Part shown: one piece after another, positions 1-11,605 of the stretch | Layout: each line of letters opens with the position of its first letter | How positions within the stretch are numbered: the stretch's first letter is position 1 | NCBI RefSeq assembly: GCF_051014685.1 | Contig: NC_135055.1 | Location: forward strand, 4,402,001 to 4,466,000 | Source of the DNA: Ptiloglossa arizonensis | Taxonomy: Eukaryota; Arthropoda; Insecta; Hymenoptera; Colletidae | Length of the DNA stretch: 64,000 nt | Direction: 5' to 3' | The notes under the pieces: generated by a model | Told to the model about the DNA's origin: nothing | Databases searched by the model: none | Seen by the model: the letters and a program-made list of their open reading frames with translations, nothing else | Translations under genes and position numbers: made by a program

Positions 1-1121
1 TTTCACCCCTTAAGTGTAGTTTAACCCTTTCTTCAATAGATGGCAACCCATGTAATTACCACGTTACAGGGATTGGTAATTGCGGGTTCAGAATATATTT
101 GCATACATACAAACTATAATTCCGATATGTAGAGAAATATTCATTTATTTTATCCCACGGCTTCTTCGATCGTATTTGTTCGCTCTAACCAAATATTTCA
201 AGAAATTGATGGCTTTTTATACCGAAACATAGTCAAAAATTGTTTAATCTACGGTGCAACGACGGTTCTTAATAATTATGATAAATAAATGTCAAGATAT
301 TGCGAAGTCTGCGAAGGCGAACGGTTTCAGTGAATGATTGTTCATTTCAGCGATTGATATTAACATTCACGCATGTTCCCTATATTGATCGAACAATGTG
401 CATCTTATTTATGTATTTCAAGTAATTAAGAAACTTATCGAAATTGATATTGATCGAGACTACACGTTATAAACATGTTTCGTAAAGTTTTGAAGCACGG
501 AAAGTAACAATTGTTCATTACATACATTAATTTAACATTTGTTTAATTCTTATAATTTACACAATACGCGTAGAAGTGGTATTTTTTACACAAAAGTGCC
601 AAAATTCAATTAATCGCTTTTCTAGATACAACAATCATAGCGATGAACGCTTGTGAATCGATCATCGATACGTGTAGCCTTGAGAATGTCAGTTTGATCT
701 CAACGAAAAATTCCTTCGCGAACAAGGAATATTTCAACGAAATGATATTTTAAGCCATTATTTAGACTAGGACATTGTTAATAATTGTCTAATGTATGAT
801 TCTACGACGGCTGTTAATAATTATAATAAACAAACATCAAGATATTGCGAAATCTTCGAGGGTGAATCGATTCGGTGAATATTTGTTCATTTCAGCAATT
901 GTTATTAACATTTACGCATGTTCCCTATATTGATCGAACAATGTGCATCTTATTTATGCATTAAAAATGATTTATTCGCCTCTAGCAATTGATTTTGATC
1001 GAACTCCAAAGTAAAGAAATGTTTCTTAAAGTTTTAAAACATGGAAAGTAATAATTGTCTATGAGATATATCAATTTAACATTTGATTAATACATGAAGA
1101 ATCGAAATTTTTGGTGAAATA
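1..1121 (+). repeat. Spacer S1 nuclear segment, family a (5' end outside window)
   Basis: AT-rich non-coding DNA holding two diverged direct copies of a 545-bp sub-repeat. The best conserved core of each copy lies at about 339-413 and 884-958. The segment matches S4 from 23790 and S9 from 55329 base for base in length over its whole extent, and shares family-a variants such as GGTTCTTAATAATTATGATA. The window begins about 230 bp inside the unit. I see no gene, RNA or transposon signature. Confidence 0.88.
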
Positions 1122-1334
1122 AGTGAATAAAAAATAATTATTATAAATAAATAATTAGATTTCTTCCCGATTCTGTGTAAATTATTATATACAGTATGTA
1201 GTATAAATAAAATTATTCTGGAGGCTAAAGAGATTAAACAATATATTAAATACGTATTTAGAGTATTAGTGTATAATTTAACTATAGCTCAAATGATTTA
1301 TAATAGAAATTATAACCATTATAATCATTTAATC
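1122..1334 (-). pseudogene. nad2: nad2 5'-region stub plus boundary hairpin, S1/A1 junction
   Basis: Minus-strand reading gives the N-terminal half of mitochondrial NADH dehydrogenase subunit 2 (LMYFL, then ISLASS-like residues), without the first 40 or so residues. It joins nuclear DNA near 1122. The last 44 bp (about 1291-1334) form an AT-rich hairpin: AAATGAT and TATAATAG pair with CCATTATA and ATCATTT (one CA mismatch here), with one bulged T. The hairpin abuts the first satellite monomer. The piece is non-functional. Confidence 0.82.
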
Positions 1335-3891
1335 GAAACGGAGAAACGGAGAAACGGAGAAACGGAGAAAGAAACGGAGAAACGAAGAAAGAAACGGAGA
1401 AACGAAGAAAGAAACGGCGAAACGGAGAAATAAATGGGGAATCGAACAAAGAAATGGAGAAACGAAGAAATAAATGGAGAAACGAAGAAAGAAACGGAGA
1501 AACGAAGAATGAAACGGTGAAACGAAGAAATAAATGGAGAAACGAAGAAAGAAACGGAGAAACGAACAAAGAAACGGAGAAACGGAGAAATAAATGAAGA
1601 AACGAAGAAATAAACGGGGAAACGAAGAAAGAAACGGAGAAACGAAGAAATAAATGGAGAAACGAAGAAAGAAACGGAGAAACGAAGAATGAAACGGAGA
1701 AACGAAGAAATAAATGGAGAAACGAAGAAAGAAACGGAGAAACGAAGAATGAAACGGAGAAACCAAGAAAGAAACGGAGAAACGAAGAAAGAAACGGAGA
1801 AACGAAGAAAGAAACGGAGATACAAAGAAAGAAACGGAGAAACGAAGAAATAAATGGAGAAACGAAGAAAAAAACGGAGAAACGAAGAAAGAAACGGAGA
1901 AACGAAGAAAGAAACGAAGAAACGGAGAAATAAATGGAGAAACGAAGAAACGAACGGAGAAACGGAGAAACGAACAATGAAACGAAGAAACGAAGAAAGA
2001 AACGGGGGAACGAAGAAAGAAACGGCGAAACGAACAAAGAAACGGAGAAAGGAACAAGAAACGGAGAAACGATGAAAGAAACGGAGAAACGAAGAACGAA
2101 ACGGAGAAACGAACAAAGAAACGAAGAAATAAATGGAGATACGAAGAAATAAACGGAGAAACGAAGAAAGAAACGGAGAAACGAAGAAAGAAACGGAGAA
2201 ACGGAGAAATAAATGGAGAAACGAAGTATGAAACGGAGAAACGAAGAAATAAATGGAGAAACGGAGAAATAAATGGAGAAACGAAGGAACAAACAGAGAA
2301 ACGAACAAAGAAACGGAGAAACGAACAAAGAAACGGAGAAACGAAGAAAGAAACGGAGAAACGGAGAAATAAATGGGAAAACGAACAAAGAAATGGAGAA
2401 ACGAAGAAAGAAACGGAGAAACGAAGAAGAAACGAAGAAACGAACAAAGAAACGGAGAAACGAACAAAGAAACGGAGAAACGAACAAAGAAATACAGAAA
2501 CGAACAAAAAAACGGAGAAACGAAGACAGAAACGGAGAAACAGAGAAGTAAATGCAGAAACGAAGAAATAAACGGAGAAACGAAGAAAGGAACGGAGAAA
2601 CGAACAAAGAAGCGGAGAAAGGAACAAGAAACGGAGAAACGATGAAAGAAACGGAGAAACGAAGAAAGAAACGGAGAAACGAACAAAGAAACGAAGAAAT
2701 CAATGGAGAAACGAAGAAATAAACGGAGAAACGAAGAAAGAAACGTAGAAACGAAGAAAGAAACGGAGAAACGGAGAAATAAATGGAGAAACGAAGTATG
2801 AAACGGAGAAACGAAGAAATAAATGGAGAAACGGAGAAATAAATGGAGAAACGGAGAAACGGACAAAGAAACGGAGAAACGGAGAAATAAATGGAGAAAC
2901 GAACAAATAAACAGAGAAACGAAGAAACAAACGGAGAATCGGAGAAATAAATGGAGAAATGAAGAAAGAAACGGAGAAACGAAGAATGAAACGGAAAAAC
3001 GAAGAAATAAATGGAGAAACGGAGAAATAAATGGAGAAACGAAGGAACAAACAGATAAACGAACAAAGACACGGAAAAACGAATAAAGAAACACAGAAAC
3101 GGAGAAAGAAACGGAGAAACGATGAAAGAAACGGAGACGCGAAGAAAGAAACGGAGAAACGAACAAAGAAACGGAGAAACGAGCAAAGAAATGGAGAAAC
3201 GGAGAAATAAATGGAGAAACGAAGGAACAAACAGAGAAACGAACAAAGAAACGGACAAACGAAGAAAGAAACCGAGAAACGAAGAAAGAAACGAAGAAAG
3301 AAACGGAGAAACGGAGAAAGAAACGGAGAAACGATGAAAGAAACGGAGACGCGAAGAAAGAAACGGAGAAACGAAGAAAGAAACGGAGAAACGAAGAAAG
3401 AAACGGAGAATCGGAGAAATAAATGGAGAAACGAAGAAATAAACCGAGAAACGGAGAAAGAAACGGAGAAACGAACAAAGAAACGGAGAAACGAGCAAAG
3501 AAACGGAGAAACGGAGAAATAAATGGAGAAACGAAGGAACAAACAGAGAAACGAACAAAGAAACGGACAAACGAAGAAAGAAACAGAGAAACGAAGAAAG
3601 AAACGAAGAAAGAAACGGAGAAACGGAGAAAGAAACGGAGAAACGATGAAAGAAACGGAGACGCGAAGAAAGAAACGAAGAAACGAAGAAACGAAGAAAG
3701 AAACGGAGAAACGAAGAAAGAAATGGAGAATCGGAGAAATAAATCGAGAAACGAACAAAAAACGGTGAAACGGAGAAACGGAGATACGGAAAAACCGAGA
3801 AACGGAGAAACCGAGAAACGGAGAAACCGAGAGAAGGAGAAACGGTGAATCCGAGAAACGGAGAAGCGGAGATACGGAGAAACGGAGAAAC
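1335..3891 (+). repeat. Satellite array A1, purine-rich left arm
   Basis: About 128 monomers of CGGAGAAACGAAGAAAGAAA with frequent variants TGGAGAAACGAAGAAATAAA and CGAACAAAG. It opens with several 8-bp CGGAGAAA units. A block recurs with a 312-bp offset: a GACGCGAAG variant follows GATGAAAG at 3121, 3333 and 3645, and AAGGAACAAACAGAG lies near 3222 and 3534. The last 115 bp (from about 3776) become pure 8-bp units with CCGAGAAA variants, and the marker GAACAAAAAACGGTGAAACG stands at the transition. Confidence 0.97.
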
Positions 3892-4809
3892 GTTTCTCCG
3901 TTTCTTTGTTCGTTTCTCCGTTTCTTAGTTCGTTCCGCCATTTCTTTGTTCGTTTCTCCGTTTCTTTCTCCGTTTCTCGGTTTATTTCTTCGTTTCTCCA
4001 TTTATTTCTCCGATTCTCCGTTTGTTTCTTCGTTTCTTCGTTTCTTTCTTCGTTACTCCGTTTCTTTCTTCGTTTCTCAGTTTCTTTCTTCGTTTCTCCG
4101 TTTCTTCCTTCGTTTCTCCGTTTATTTCTTCGCTTCTCCATTTATTTCTCCGTTTCTCCGTTTCTTTCTTCGTTTCGCCGTTTCTTTCTTCGTTTCTCCG
4201 TTTCTTTCTTCGTTTCTCCGTTTCTTTCTTCGTTTCGTCGTTTCTTTCTCCGTTTCTCGGTTTATTTCTTCGTTTCTCCCTTTATTTCTCCGATTCTCCG
4301 TTTCTTTCTCTGTTTCTCCGGTTCTTTCTTCGTTTCTCCGTTTCTTTCTTCGTTTCTCCGTTTCTTTCTTCATTTCTCCGTTTCTTTGTTCGTTTCTCCG
4401 TTTCTTTCTCCGTTTCTCGGTTTATTTCTTCGTTTCCCCATTTACTTCTCCGATTGTCCGTTTCTTTCTTCGTTTCTTCGTTTCTTTCTTCGTTACTCCG
4501 TTTCTTTCTTCGTTTCGCCGTTTCTTTCATCGTTTCTCCGTTTCTTTCTTCGTTTCTCCGTTTCATTCTTCGTTTCTGCGTTTATTTCTTCGTTTCTCCG
4601 TTTCATTCTTCGTTTCTGCGTTTCTTTGTTCGTTTTACTGTTTCTTTCTTCGTTTCTCCGTTTCTTTCTCCGTTTCTCGGTTTATTTCTTCGTTTCTCAG
4701 GTTCTTTCTTCGTTTCTTCGTTTCTTTCTTCATTTCTCCGTTTCTTTCTTCGATTCTCCGTTTCTTCCTTCGTTTAATCGTTTCTCCGTTTCTCCGTTTC
4801 TCTGTTTCG
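3892..4809 (-). repeat. Satellite array A1, pyrimidine-rich right arm
   Basis: Same satellite in opposite orientation (TTTCTCCGTTTCTTTCTTCG). The arm is 0.92 kb, about a third of its partner. The first monomers next to the flip carry the TTTCTTTGTTCG or TTTCTTAGTTCG variant; later ones are mostly TTTCTTTCTTCG and CCATTTATTTCTCCG. It ends TCTCTGTTTCG before the nad2 flank. Confidence 0.97.
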
Positions 4810-5520
4810 AGATAATGATTGTAATATTTATAATATCTATTATAAATCATTTGATCTATAGTTAAATTAGACACTAGTACTATTTAATATATTTTTTATA
4901 CTCTTTAGCCTCCAGAAGAATTTTATTTATACTATCTACTATGTATAATAATTTACACAGAGTCGGAAATAAATCTAATTATTTATTTATAATAATTTTT
5001 TTTTTTTCACCTATCTTAAAAATTGGGATGTACTCTTTAAATGTTCGATCCATTTCTTTAATTTATTCATTAAATTGAATTAATCTATTCTTTATAATAA
5101 CTTTAATAAAATTAATAACCTGAATTATTATAGAACTCATATTAAAATTTAATAATGAAATTTATTTCATTTGCCTAATTAATGTAATTATTGCCCCTAT
5201 CATTTGCTTAAACAAAAAAATCAATCATAATAATTATAGGATATTCATTTGTTATACAAACATCTATTATAGATACTTTATTAATAATTAACAAAAATAC
5301 ATTTTCAACATATTTCATTTTATATTCAATAATTTCTTTAATTTTAATTTTCATATTTAAAATAATAAAGATTAACTCTTCATCCTTATTTAATATATTA
5401 GCCTCTGATAAAAGAAAAATTATTTTATACTCAATAATTATTATGTACACAAATTTCCCACCTATAGCACTCTTTATACTGAAATAAATCGTCCCAGAAA
5501 CATTAATAGATTCAAGAATA
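4810..5520 (+). pseudogene. nad2: nad2 fragment with boundary hairpin, S2
   Basis: Plus-strand mitochondrial nad2 (NADH dehydrogenase subunit 2, an inner-membrane complex I subunit) starting just after the array hairpin. Visible blocks include NWINLFF, TLMKL, VMQTSI and PPMALFMLK when read with the invertebrate mitochondrial code. It is broken by a frameshift in the A-run at about 5213-5219 and by a TGA-to-TAA change after MLK (about 5482-5490), and stops abruptly at 5520 where nuclear DNA begins. A deletion of about 10 bp near 4890 is shared with S5 and S6. Confidence 0.85.
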
Positions 5521-6557
5521 AAATTTACCGTGGAAGGTTTAATTTTACATTTATTCGAAAGATGAAGCATACAAAAGTTTGTACAAAGGTATTTATTTAT
5601 TTTATCGCACGGTAGGGAATATCATACAAACGGAAATAGTTATCTCTAATGTCGGTAAATTGTACTTGTCGCGCCATCTATTTGTGGAAATTAGAACAAT
5701 TCCTCGGCAAACTTGAGCGTTTCCCCGCCAGGTGTTTTCACCCCTTAAGTGTAGTTTAACCCTTTCTCCAATAGATGGCAACCCATGTCATTACCACGTT
5801 ACAGGGATTTGTAATTACGGGTTCAGAATATATTTGCATACATACAAACTGTGATTCCGATATGTAGAGAAATATTCATTTATTTTATCCCACGGCTTCT
5901 TCGATCGTATTTGTTCGATCTAACCAAATATTTCCAGAAATTGATAGCTTTTTATACCGAAACATTGTCAAAAATTGTTTAATCTACGGTCCAACGACGG
6001 TTGTTAATAATCATGATAAATAAATGTCAAGATATTGCGAAGTCTGCGAAAGCGAACGGTTTCAGTGAATGTTTGTTCATTTCACCGATTGTTATTAACA
6101 TTTACGCATGTTCCCTATATTGATCGAACAATGTGCATGTTATTTATGTATTGCAATTAATTAAGAAACTTATCGAAATTGATTTTGATCGAGACTACAC
6201 GTTATATACGTGTTTCGTAAAGTTTTAAATCACGGAAGTAACAATTGTTCATTAGATACATTAATTTAACATTTGTTTAATTCTTATAATTTACACAATA
6301 CGCGTAGAAGTGGTATTTTTTACACAAAGGTGCCAAAATTCAATTAATCGCTTTTTTAGATAGAAAAATCACCGCGATATATACTTGTGTTATGCACTAA
6401 AAATGATTGATGCGCCTCTAGCACTTGATTTTGATCGAGCTTCAAAGTAAAGAGATGTTTCTTAAAGTTTTAAAACGTGGAAAGTAATAATTGTCTATGA
6501 GATATATCAATTTAACATTTGATTAATATATGAAGAATCGAAATTTTTGGTAAAATA
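5521..6557 (+). repeat. Spacer S2 nuclear segment, family c, partial deletion
   Basis: Contains the first 545-bp sub-repeat, but about 300 bp of the second are missing. Sequence jumps at about 6389/6390 from CGCGATATATACTTGTG directly to TTATGCACTAAAAATG; the intact S10 has the intervening DNA at 62529-62826. The inverted pair GCCATCTATT and AATAGATGGC occurs at about 5678 and 5770. No gene seen. Confidence 0.85.
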
Positions 6558-6770
6558 AGTGAATAAAGAATAATTATTATAATTAAATAATTAGATTTAT
6601 TTCCGATTCTGTGCAAATTATTATATACAGTAAATAGTATAAATAAAATTCTTCCGGAGGCTAAAGAGATTAAAAAATATATTAAATATGTATTTAGAGT
6701 ATTAGTGTATAATTTAACTATAGCTCAAATGATTTATAATAGAAATTATAACTATTATAATCATTAAATC
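6558..6770 (-). pseudogene. nad2: nad2 5'-region stub plus boundary hairpin, S2/A2 junction
   Basis: Same truncated nad2 piece as at 1122-1334. It carries GAATAAAGAATAATTATT and an AATTAAATAATT stretch that resemble S7 (family c) rather than the other spacers. The hairpin ends in ATCATTAAATCG instead of ATCATTTAATCG. Confidence 0.8.
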
Positions 6771-8533
6771 GAAACGGAGAAATGGAAAAACGGAGAAACG
6801 GAGAATCGGAGAAACGGAGAAACGGAGAAACGTAGAAGCGAAGGAAGAAACGGAGAAAGAAACGGAGAAACGAAGAAAGAAACGGAGAAACGAAGAAAGA
6901 AACGGAGAAACGAAGATATAAATGGAGAAACGAAGAAATAAAAGGAGAAACGAAGAAAGAAACGGAGCAACGAAGAAAGAAACGGAGAAACGGAGAAATA
7001 AATGGAGAAACGAAGAAACAAACGGAGAAACGAACAAAGAAACGGAGAAACGAACAAAGAAACGAAGAAACGATGAAACGAAGAAAGAAACGGAGAAACG
7101 AAGAAAGAAACGAAGAAACGATGAAACGAAGAAAGAAACGGAGAAACGAAGAAAGAATCGGAGGAACGAAGAAAGAAACGGAGAAACGAAGAAAGAAACA
7201 GAGAAACGGAGGAATAAATGGAGAAACGAAGAAACAAACGGAGAAACGAACATAGAAACGGACAAACGAAGAAAGAAACGGAGAAACGGAGAAAGAATCG
7301 GAGAAACGAACAAAGAAACGGAGAAACGAACAAAACAAACGGAGAAACGAACAAGGAAACGGAGAAACAGAGAAATAAATGGAGAAACGAAGAAATAAAC
7401 GGAGAAACGAAGAAAGGAACGGAGAAACGAACAAAGAAACAGAGAAACGATGAAAGAAACGGAGAAACGAAGAAGCCGAGAAACGGAGAAACGGAGAAAC
7501 CGAGAAACAGAGAAACCGAGTGACGGAGAAACGGAGAAACCGAGGAACGGAGATACGGTGATACGGGGAAACGGAGAAACGGAGAAACGGAGAAACGGAG
7601 AAACGGTGAAACCGAGAAACCGAGAAACGGAGAAATAAATGGAGAAACGAAGAAATAAACGGAGAAACGAAGAGAGAAACGGAGAAACAAAGAAAGAAAC
7701 GGAGGAACGAACGAAGAAACGGAGAAACGAACAAAGAAACGGAGAAACGAAGAAAGAAACGGAGAAACGAACAAAGAAACGGAGAAACGAAGAAATAAAT
7801 GGAGAAACGAAGAAATAAAAGGAGAAACGAAGAAAGAAACGGAGAAACGAAGAAAGAAACGGAGAAACGGAGAAATAAATGGAGAAACGAAGAAACAAAC
7901 GGAGAAACGAACAAAGAAACGGAGAAACGAACAAAGAAGCGAAGAAACGATGAAACGAAGAAAGAAACGGAGAAACGAAGAAAGAAACGAAGAAACGATG
8001 AAACGAAGAAAGAAACGGAGAAACGAAGAAAGAATCGGAGGAACGAAGAAAGAAACGGAGAAACGAAGAAAGAAACAGAGAAACGGAGGAATAAATGGAG
8101 AAACGAAGAAACAAACGGAGAAACGAACATAGAAACGGACAAACGAAGAAAGAAACGGAGACACGGAGAAAGAATCGGAGAAACGAACAAAGAAACGGAG
8201 AAACGAACAAAACAAACGGAGAAACGAACAAGGAAACGGAGAAACGGAGAAATAAATGGAGAAACGAAGAAATAAACGGAGAAACGAAGAAAGGAACGGA
8301 GAAACGAACAAAGAAACAGAGAAACGATGAAAGAAACGGAGAAACGAAGAAACCGAGAAACGGAGAAACGGAGAAACCGAGAAACGGAGAAACCGAGAGA
8401 CGGAGAAACGGAGAAACCGAGGAACGGAGATACGGTGATACGGGGAAACGGAGAAACGGAGAAACGGTGAAACCGAGAAACCGAGAAACGGAGAAACGGA
8501 GAAACGAACAAAGAAACGGAGAAACGGAGAAAC
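6771..8533 (+). repeat. Satellite array A2, purine-rich left arm with 877-bp duplication
   Basis: A block of about 0.7 kb occurs twice, around 6922-7640 and 7799-8500, offset 877 bp (for example GGAATAAATG at 7211 and 8088). Both copies end in an 8-bp-unit zone with the rare run GATACGGTGATACGGGG (about 7551 and 8428). The zone normally found only beside the flip has therefore been carried inward by tandem duplication. Confidence 0.97.
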
Positions 8534-11500
8534 GTTTCTTTGTTCGTTTCTCCGTTTCTTTGTTCGTTTCTCCGTTTCTTTGTTCGTTTCTCCGTTTCTT
8601 TGTTCGTTTCTCCGTTTCTTTGTTCGTTTCTCCGTTTCTCTCTTCGTTTCTCCGTTTCTTTCTTCGTTTCTGTGTTTCTTTGTTCGTTCCTCCGTTTCTT
8701 TCTTAGTTTCTTCGTTTCTTTCTTCGTTACTCCGTTTCTGTCTTCGTTTCTCCGTTTCTTTGTTCGTTTCTCTGTTTCTTTCTTCGCTTCTCCGTTTCTT
8801 TCTTCGTTACTCAGTTTCCTTCTTCGTTTCTCCGTTTCTTTGTTCGTTTCTCCGTTTCTTTGTTCCTTTCTCCGTTTCTTTCTTCGTTTCTCCGTTTCTC
8901 TCTTCGTTTCTCCGTTTCTTTCTTCGTTTCTGTGTTTCTTTGTTCGTTCCTCCGTTTCTTTCTTAGTTTCTTCGTTTCTTTCTTCGTTACTCCGTTTCTG
9001 TCTTCGTTTCTCCGTTTCTTTGTTCGTTTCTCTGTTTCTTTCTTCGCTTCTCCGTTTCTTTCTTCGTTACTCAGTTTCCTTCTTCGTTTCTCCGTTTCTT
9101 TGTTCGTTTCTCCGTTTCTTTGTTCCTTTCTCCGTTTCTTTCTTCGTTTCTCCGTTTCTCTCTTCGTTTCTCCGTTTCTTTCTTCGTTTCTCCGTTTCTT
9201 TGTTCGCTTCTCCGTTTATTTCTTCGTTTCTCCGTTTCTTTGTTCGCTTCTCCGTTTATTTCTTCGTTTCTCCATCTATTATATTTCTCCGATTCTCCGT
9301 TTCGTTCTACGTTTCTTCGTTTCTTTCTTCGTTTCTCCATTTATTTCTCCGTTTCTCCGTTTCTTGCTTCGTTTCTCCGTTTCTTTGTTCGTTTCTCCAT
9401 TTATTTCTGCGTTTCTCCGTTTCTTTCTTCGTTACTCCGTTTCTTTCTTCGTTTCTCCGTTTGTTTGTTCGTTTCTCCGTTTCTTTGTTCGTTTCTCCGT
9501 TTCTTTGTTCGTTTCTCCGTTTCTTTGTTCGTTTCTCCGTTTATTTCTTCGTTTCTCCATCTATTTCTCCGATTCTCCGTTTCGTTCTACATTTCTTCGT
9601 TTCTTTCTTCGTTTCTCCATTTATTTCTCCGTTTCTCCGTTTCTTGCTTCGTTTCTCCGTTTCTTTGTTCGTTTCTCCATTTATTTCTGCGTTTCTCCGT
9701 TTCTTTCTTCGTTACTCCGTTTCTTTCTTCGTTTCTCCGTTTGTTTGTTCGTTTCTCCGTTTCTTTGTTCGTTTCTCCGTTTCTTTGTTCGTTTCTCCGT
9801 TTCTTTGTTCGTTTCTCCGTTTATTTCTTCGTTTCTCCATCTATTTCTCCGATTCTCCGTTTCGTTCTACGTTTCTTCGTTTCTTTCTTCGTTTCTTTCT
9901 TCGTTTCTCCATTTATTTCTCCGTTTCGCCGTTTCTTTCTCCGTTTCTCCGTTTCTTTGTTCGTTTCTCCATTTATTTCTGCGTTTCTCCGTTTCTTTCT
10001 TCGTTACTCCGTTTCTTTGTTCGTTTCTCCGTTTCTTTCTTCGTTTCTCCGTTTCTTTGTTCGTTTCTCCGTTTCTTTCTACGTATCTCTGTTTATTTCT
10101 TCGTTTCTCCATTTATTTCTCCGATTCTCCGTTTCTTTCTCCGTTTCTCAGTTTCTTTCTTCGTTTCTCCGTTTCTTTCTTCGTTTCCCCGTTTCTTTCT
10201 TCGTTTCTCCGTTTCTTTCTTCGTTTCTCTGTTTCTTTCTTCATTTCTCGGTTTCTTTCATCGTTTCTCCGTTTCTCCGTTTCTTTCTTCGTTTCTCCAT
10301 TTATATCTTCGTTTCTCCATTTATTTCTCCGTTTCTTTCTTCGGTTCTCCGTTTCATTCTTCGTTTCTCCGTTTGTTTCTTCGTTTCTCCGTTTAGTACT
10401 CCGTTTCACCGTTTCTTTCTTCGTTTCTCCGATTCTTTGTTCCTTTCTCCGTTTCTTTCTTCGTTTCTCCGTTTCTCTCTTCGTTTCTCCGTTTCTTTCT
10501 TCGTTTCTCCGTTTCTTTGTTCGCTTCTCCGTTTATTTCTTCGTTTCTCCATCTATTATATTTCTCCGATTCTCCGTTTCGTTCTACGTTTCTTCGTTTC
10601 TTTCTTCGTTTCTCCATTTATTTCACCGTTTCTCCGTTTCTTGCTTCGTTTCTCCGTTTCTTTGTTCGTTTCTCCATTTATTTCTGCGTTTCTCCGTTTC
10701 TTTCTTCGTTACTCCGTTTATTTCTTCGTTTCTCCATTTATTTCTCCGATTCTCCGTTTCTTTCTTCGTTTCTCAGTTTCTTTCTTCGTTTCTCCGTTTC
10801 TTTCTTCGTTTCCCCGTTTCTTTCTTCGTTTCTCCGTTTCTTTGTTCGTTTCTCCGTTTATTTCTTCGTTTCTCCATCTATTTCTCCGATTCTCCGTTTC
10901 GTTCTACGTTTCTTCGTTTCTTTCTTCGTTTCTTTCTTCGTTTCTCCATTTATTTCTCCGTTTCGCCGTTTCTTTCTCCGTTTCTCCGTTTCTTTGTTCG
11001 TTTCTCCATTTATTTCTGCGTTTCTCCGTTTCTTTCTTCGTTACTCCGTTTCTTTGTTCGTTTCTCCGTTTCTTTCTTCGTTTCTCCGTTTCTTTGTTCG
11101 TTTCTCCGTTTCTTTCTACGTATCTCTGTTTATTTCTTCGTTTCTCCATTTATTTCTCCGATTCTCCGTTTCTTTCTTCGTTTCTCAGTTTCTTTCTTCG
11201 TTTCTCCGTTTCTTTCTTCGTTTCCCCGTTTCTTTCTTCGTTTCTCCGTTTCTTTCTTCGTTTCTCCGTTTCTTTCTTCATTTCTCGGTTTCTTTCATCG
11301 TTTCTCCGTTTCTCCGTTTCTTTCTTCGTTTCTCCATTTATATCTTCGTTTCTCCATTTATTTCTCCGTTTCTTTCTTCGGTTCTCCGTTTCATTCTTCG
11401 TTTCTCCGTTTGTTTCTTCGTTTCTCCGTTTCTTTCTTCGTTTCTTCGTTCCTTTCTTCATTTCTCCGTTTCTTTCTTCGTTTCTCCGTTTCTTTCTTCG

Positions 11501-11605
11501 TTTCTTCGTTCCTTTCTTCATTTCTCCGTTTCTTTCTTCGTTTCTCCGTTTCTTCCTTCGTTTCATCGTTTCATCGTTTCTCCGTTTCTCCGTTTCTCCG
11601 TTTCG
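8534..11605 (-). repeat. Satellite array A2, pyrimidine-rich right arm
   Basis: It starts TTTCTTTGTTCG repeatedly. A block is duplicated with a 260-bp offset, exactly 13 monomers: CTGTGTTTCTTTG at about 8671 and 8931. A second duplication has an offset of about 1.28 kb (CTATTATATTT at 9276 and 10553), and another of about 1.04 kb links roughly 9867-10390 with 10904-11400. It ends TTTCATCGTTTCATCG followed by 8-bp units. Confidence 0.97.

Noticed and set aside
1335..3891. CRISPR-like array of short repeats
   Set aside because: Monomers are contiguous with no unique spacers, and the host is a eukaryote.
3880..3905. Fold-back (palindromic) sequencing or assembly artefact at the flips
   Set aside because: Arms differ in monomer variants immediately beyond the central palindrome and in length, and nine flips share the point but not the flanking order.
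1335..4809. CENP-B box in the monomer
   Set aside because: TTCG occurs in the right arm but the downstream A and CGGG positions of the box are not matched.
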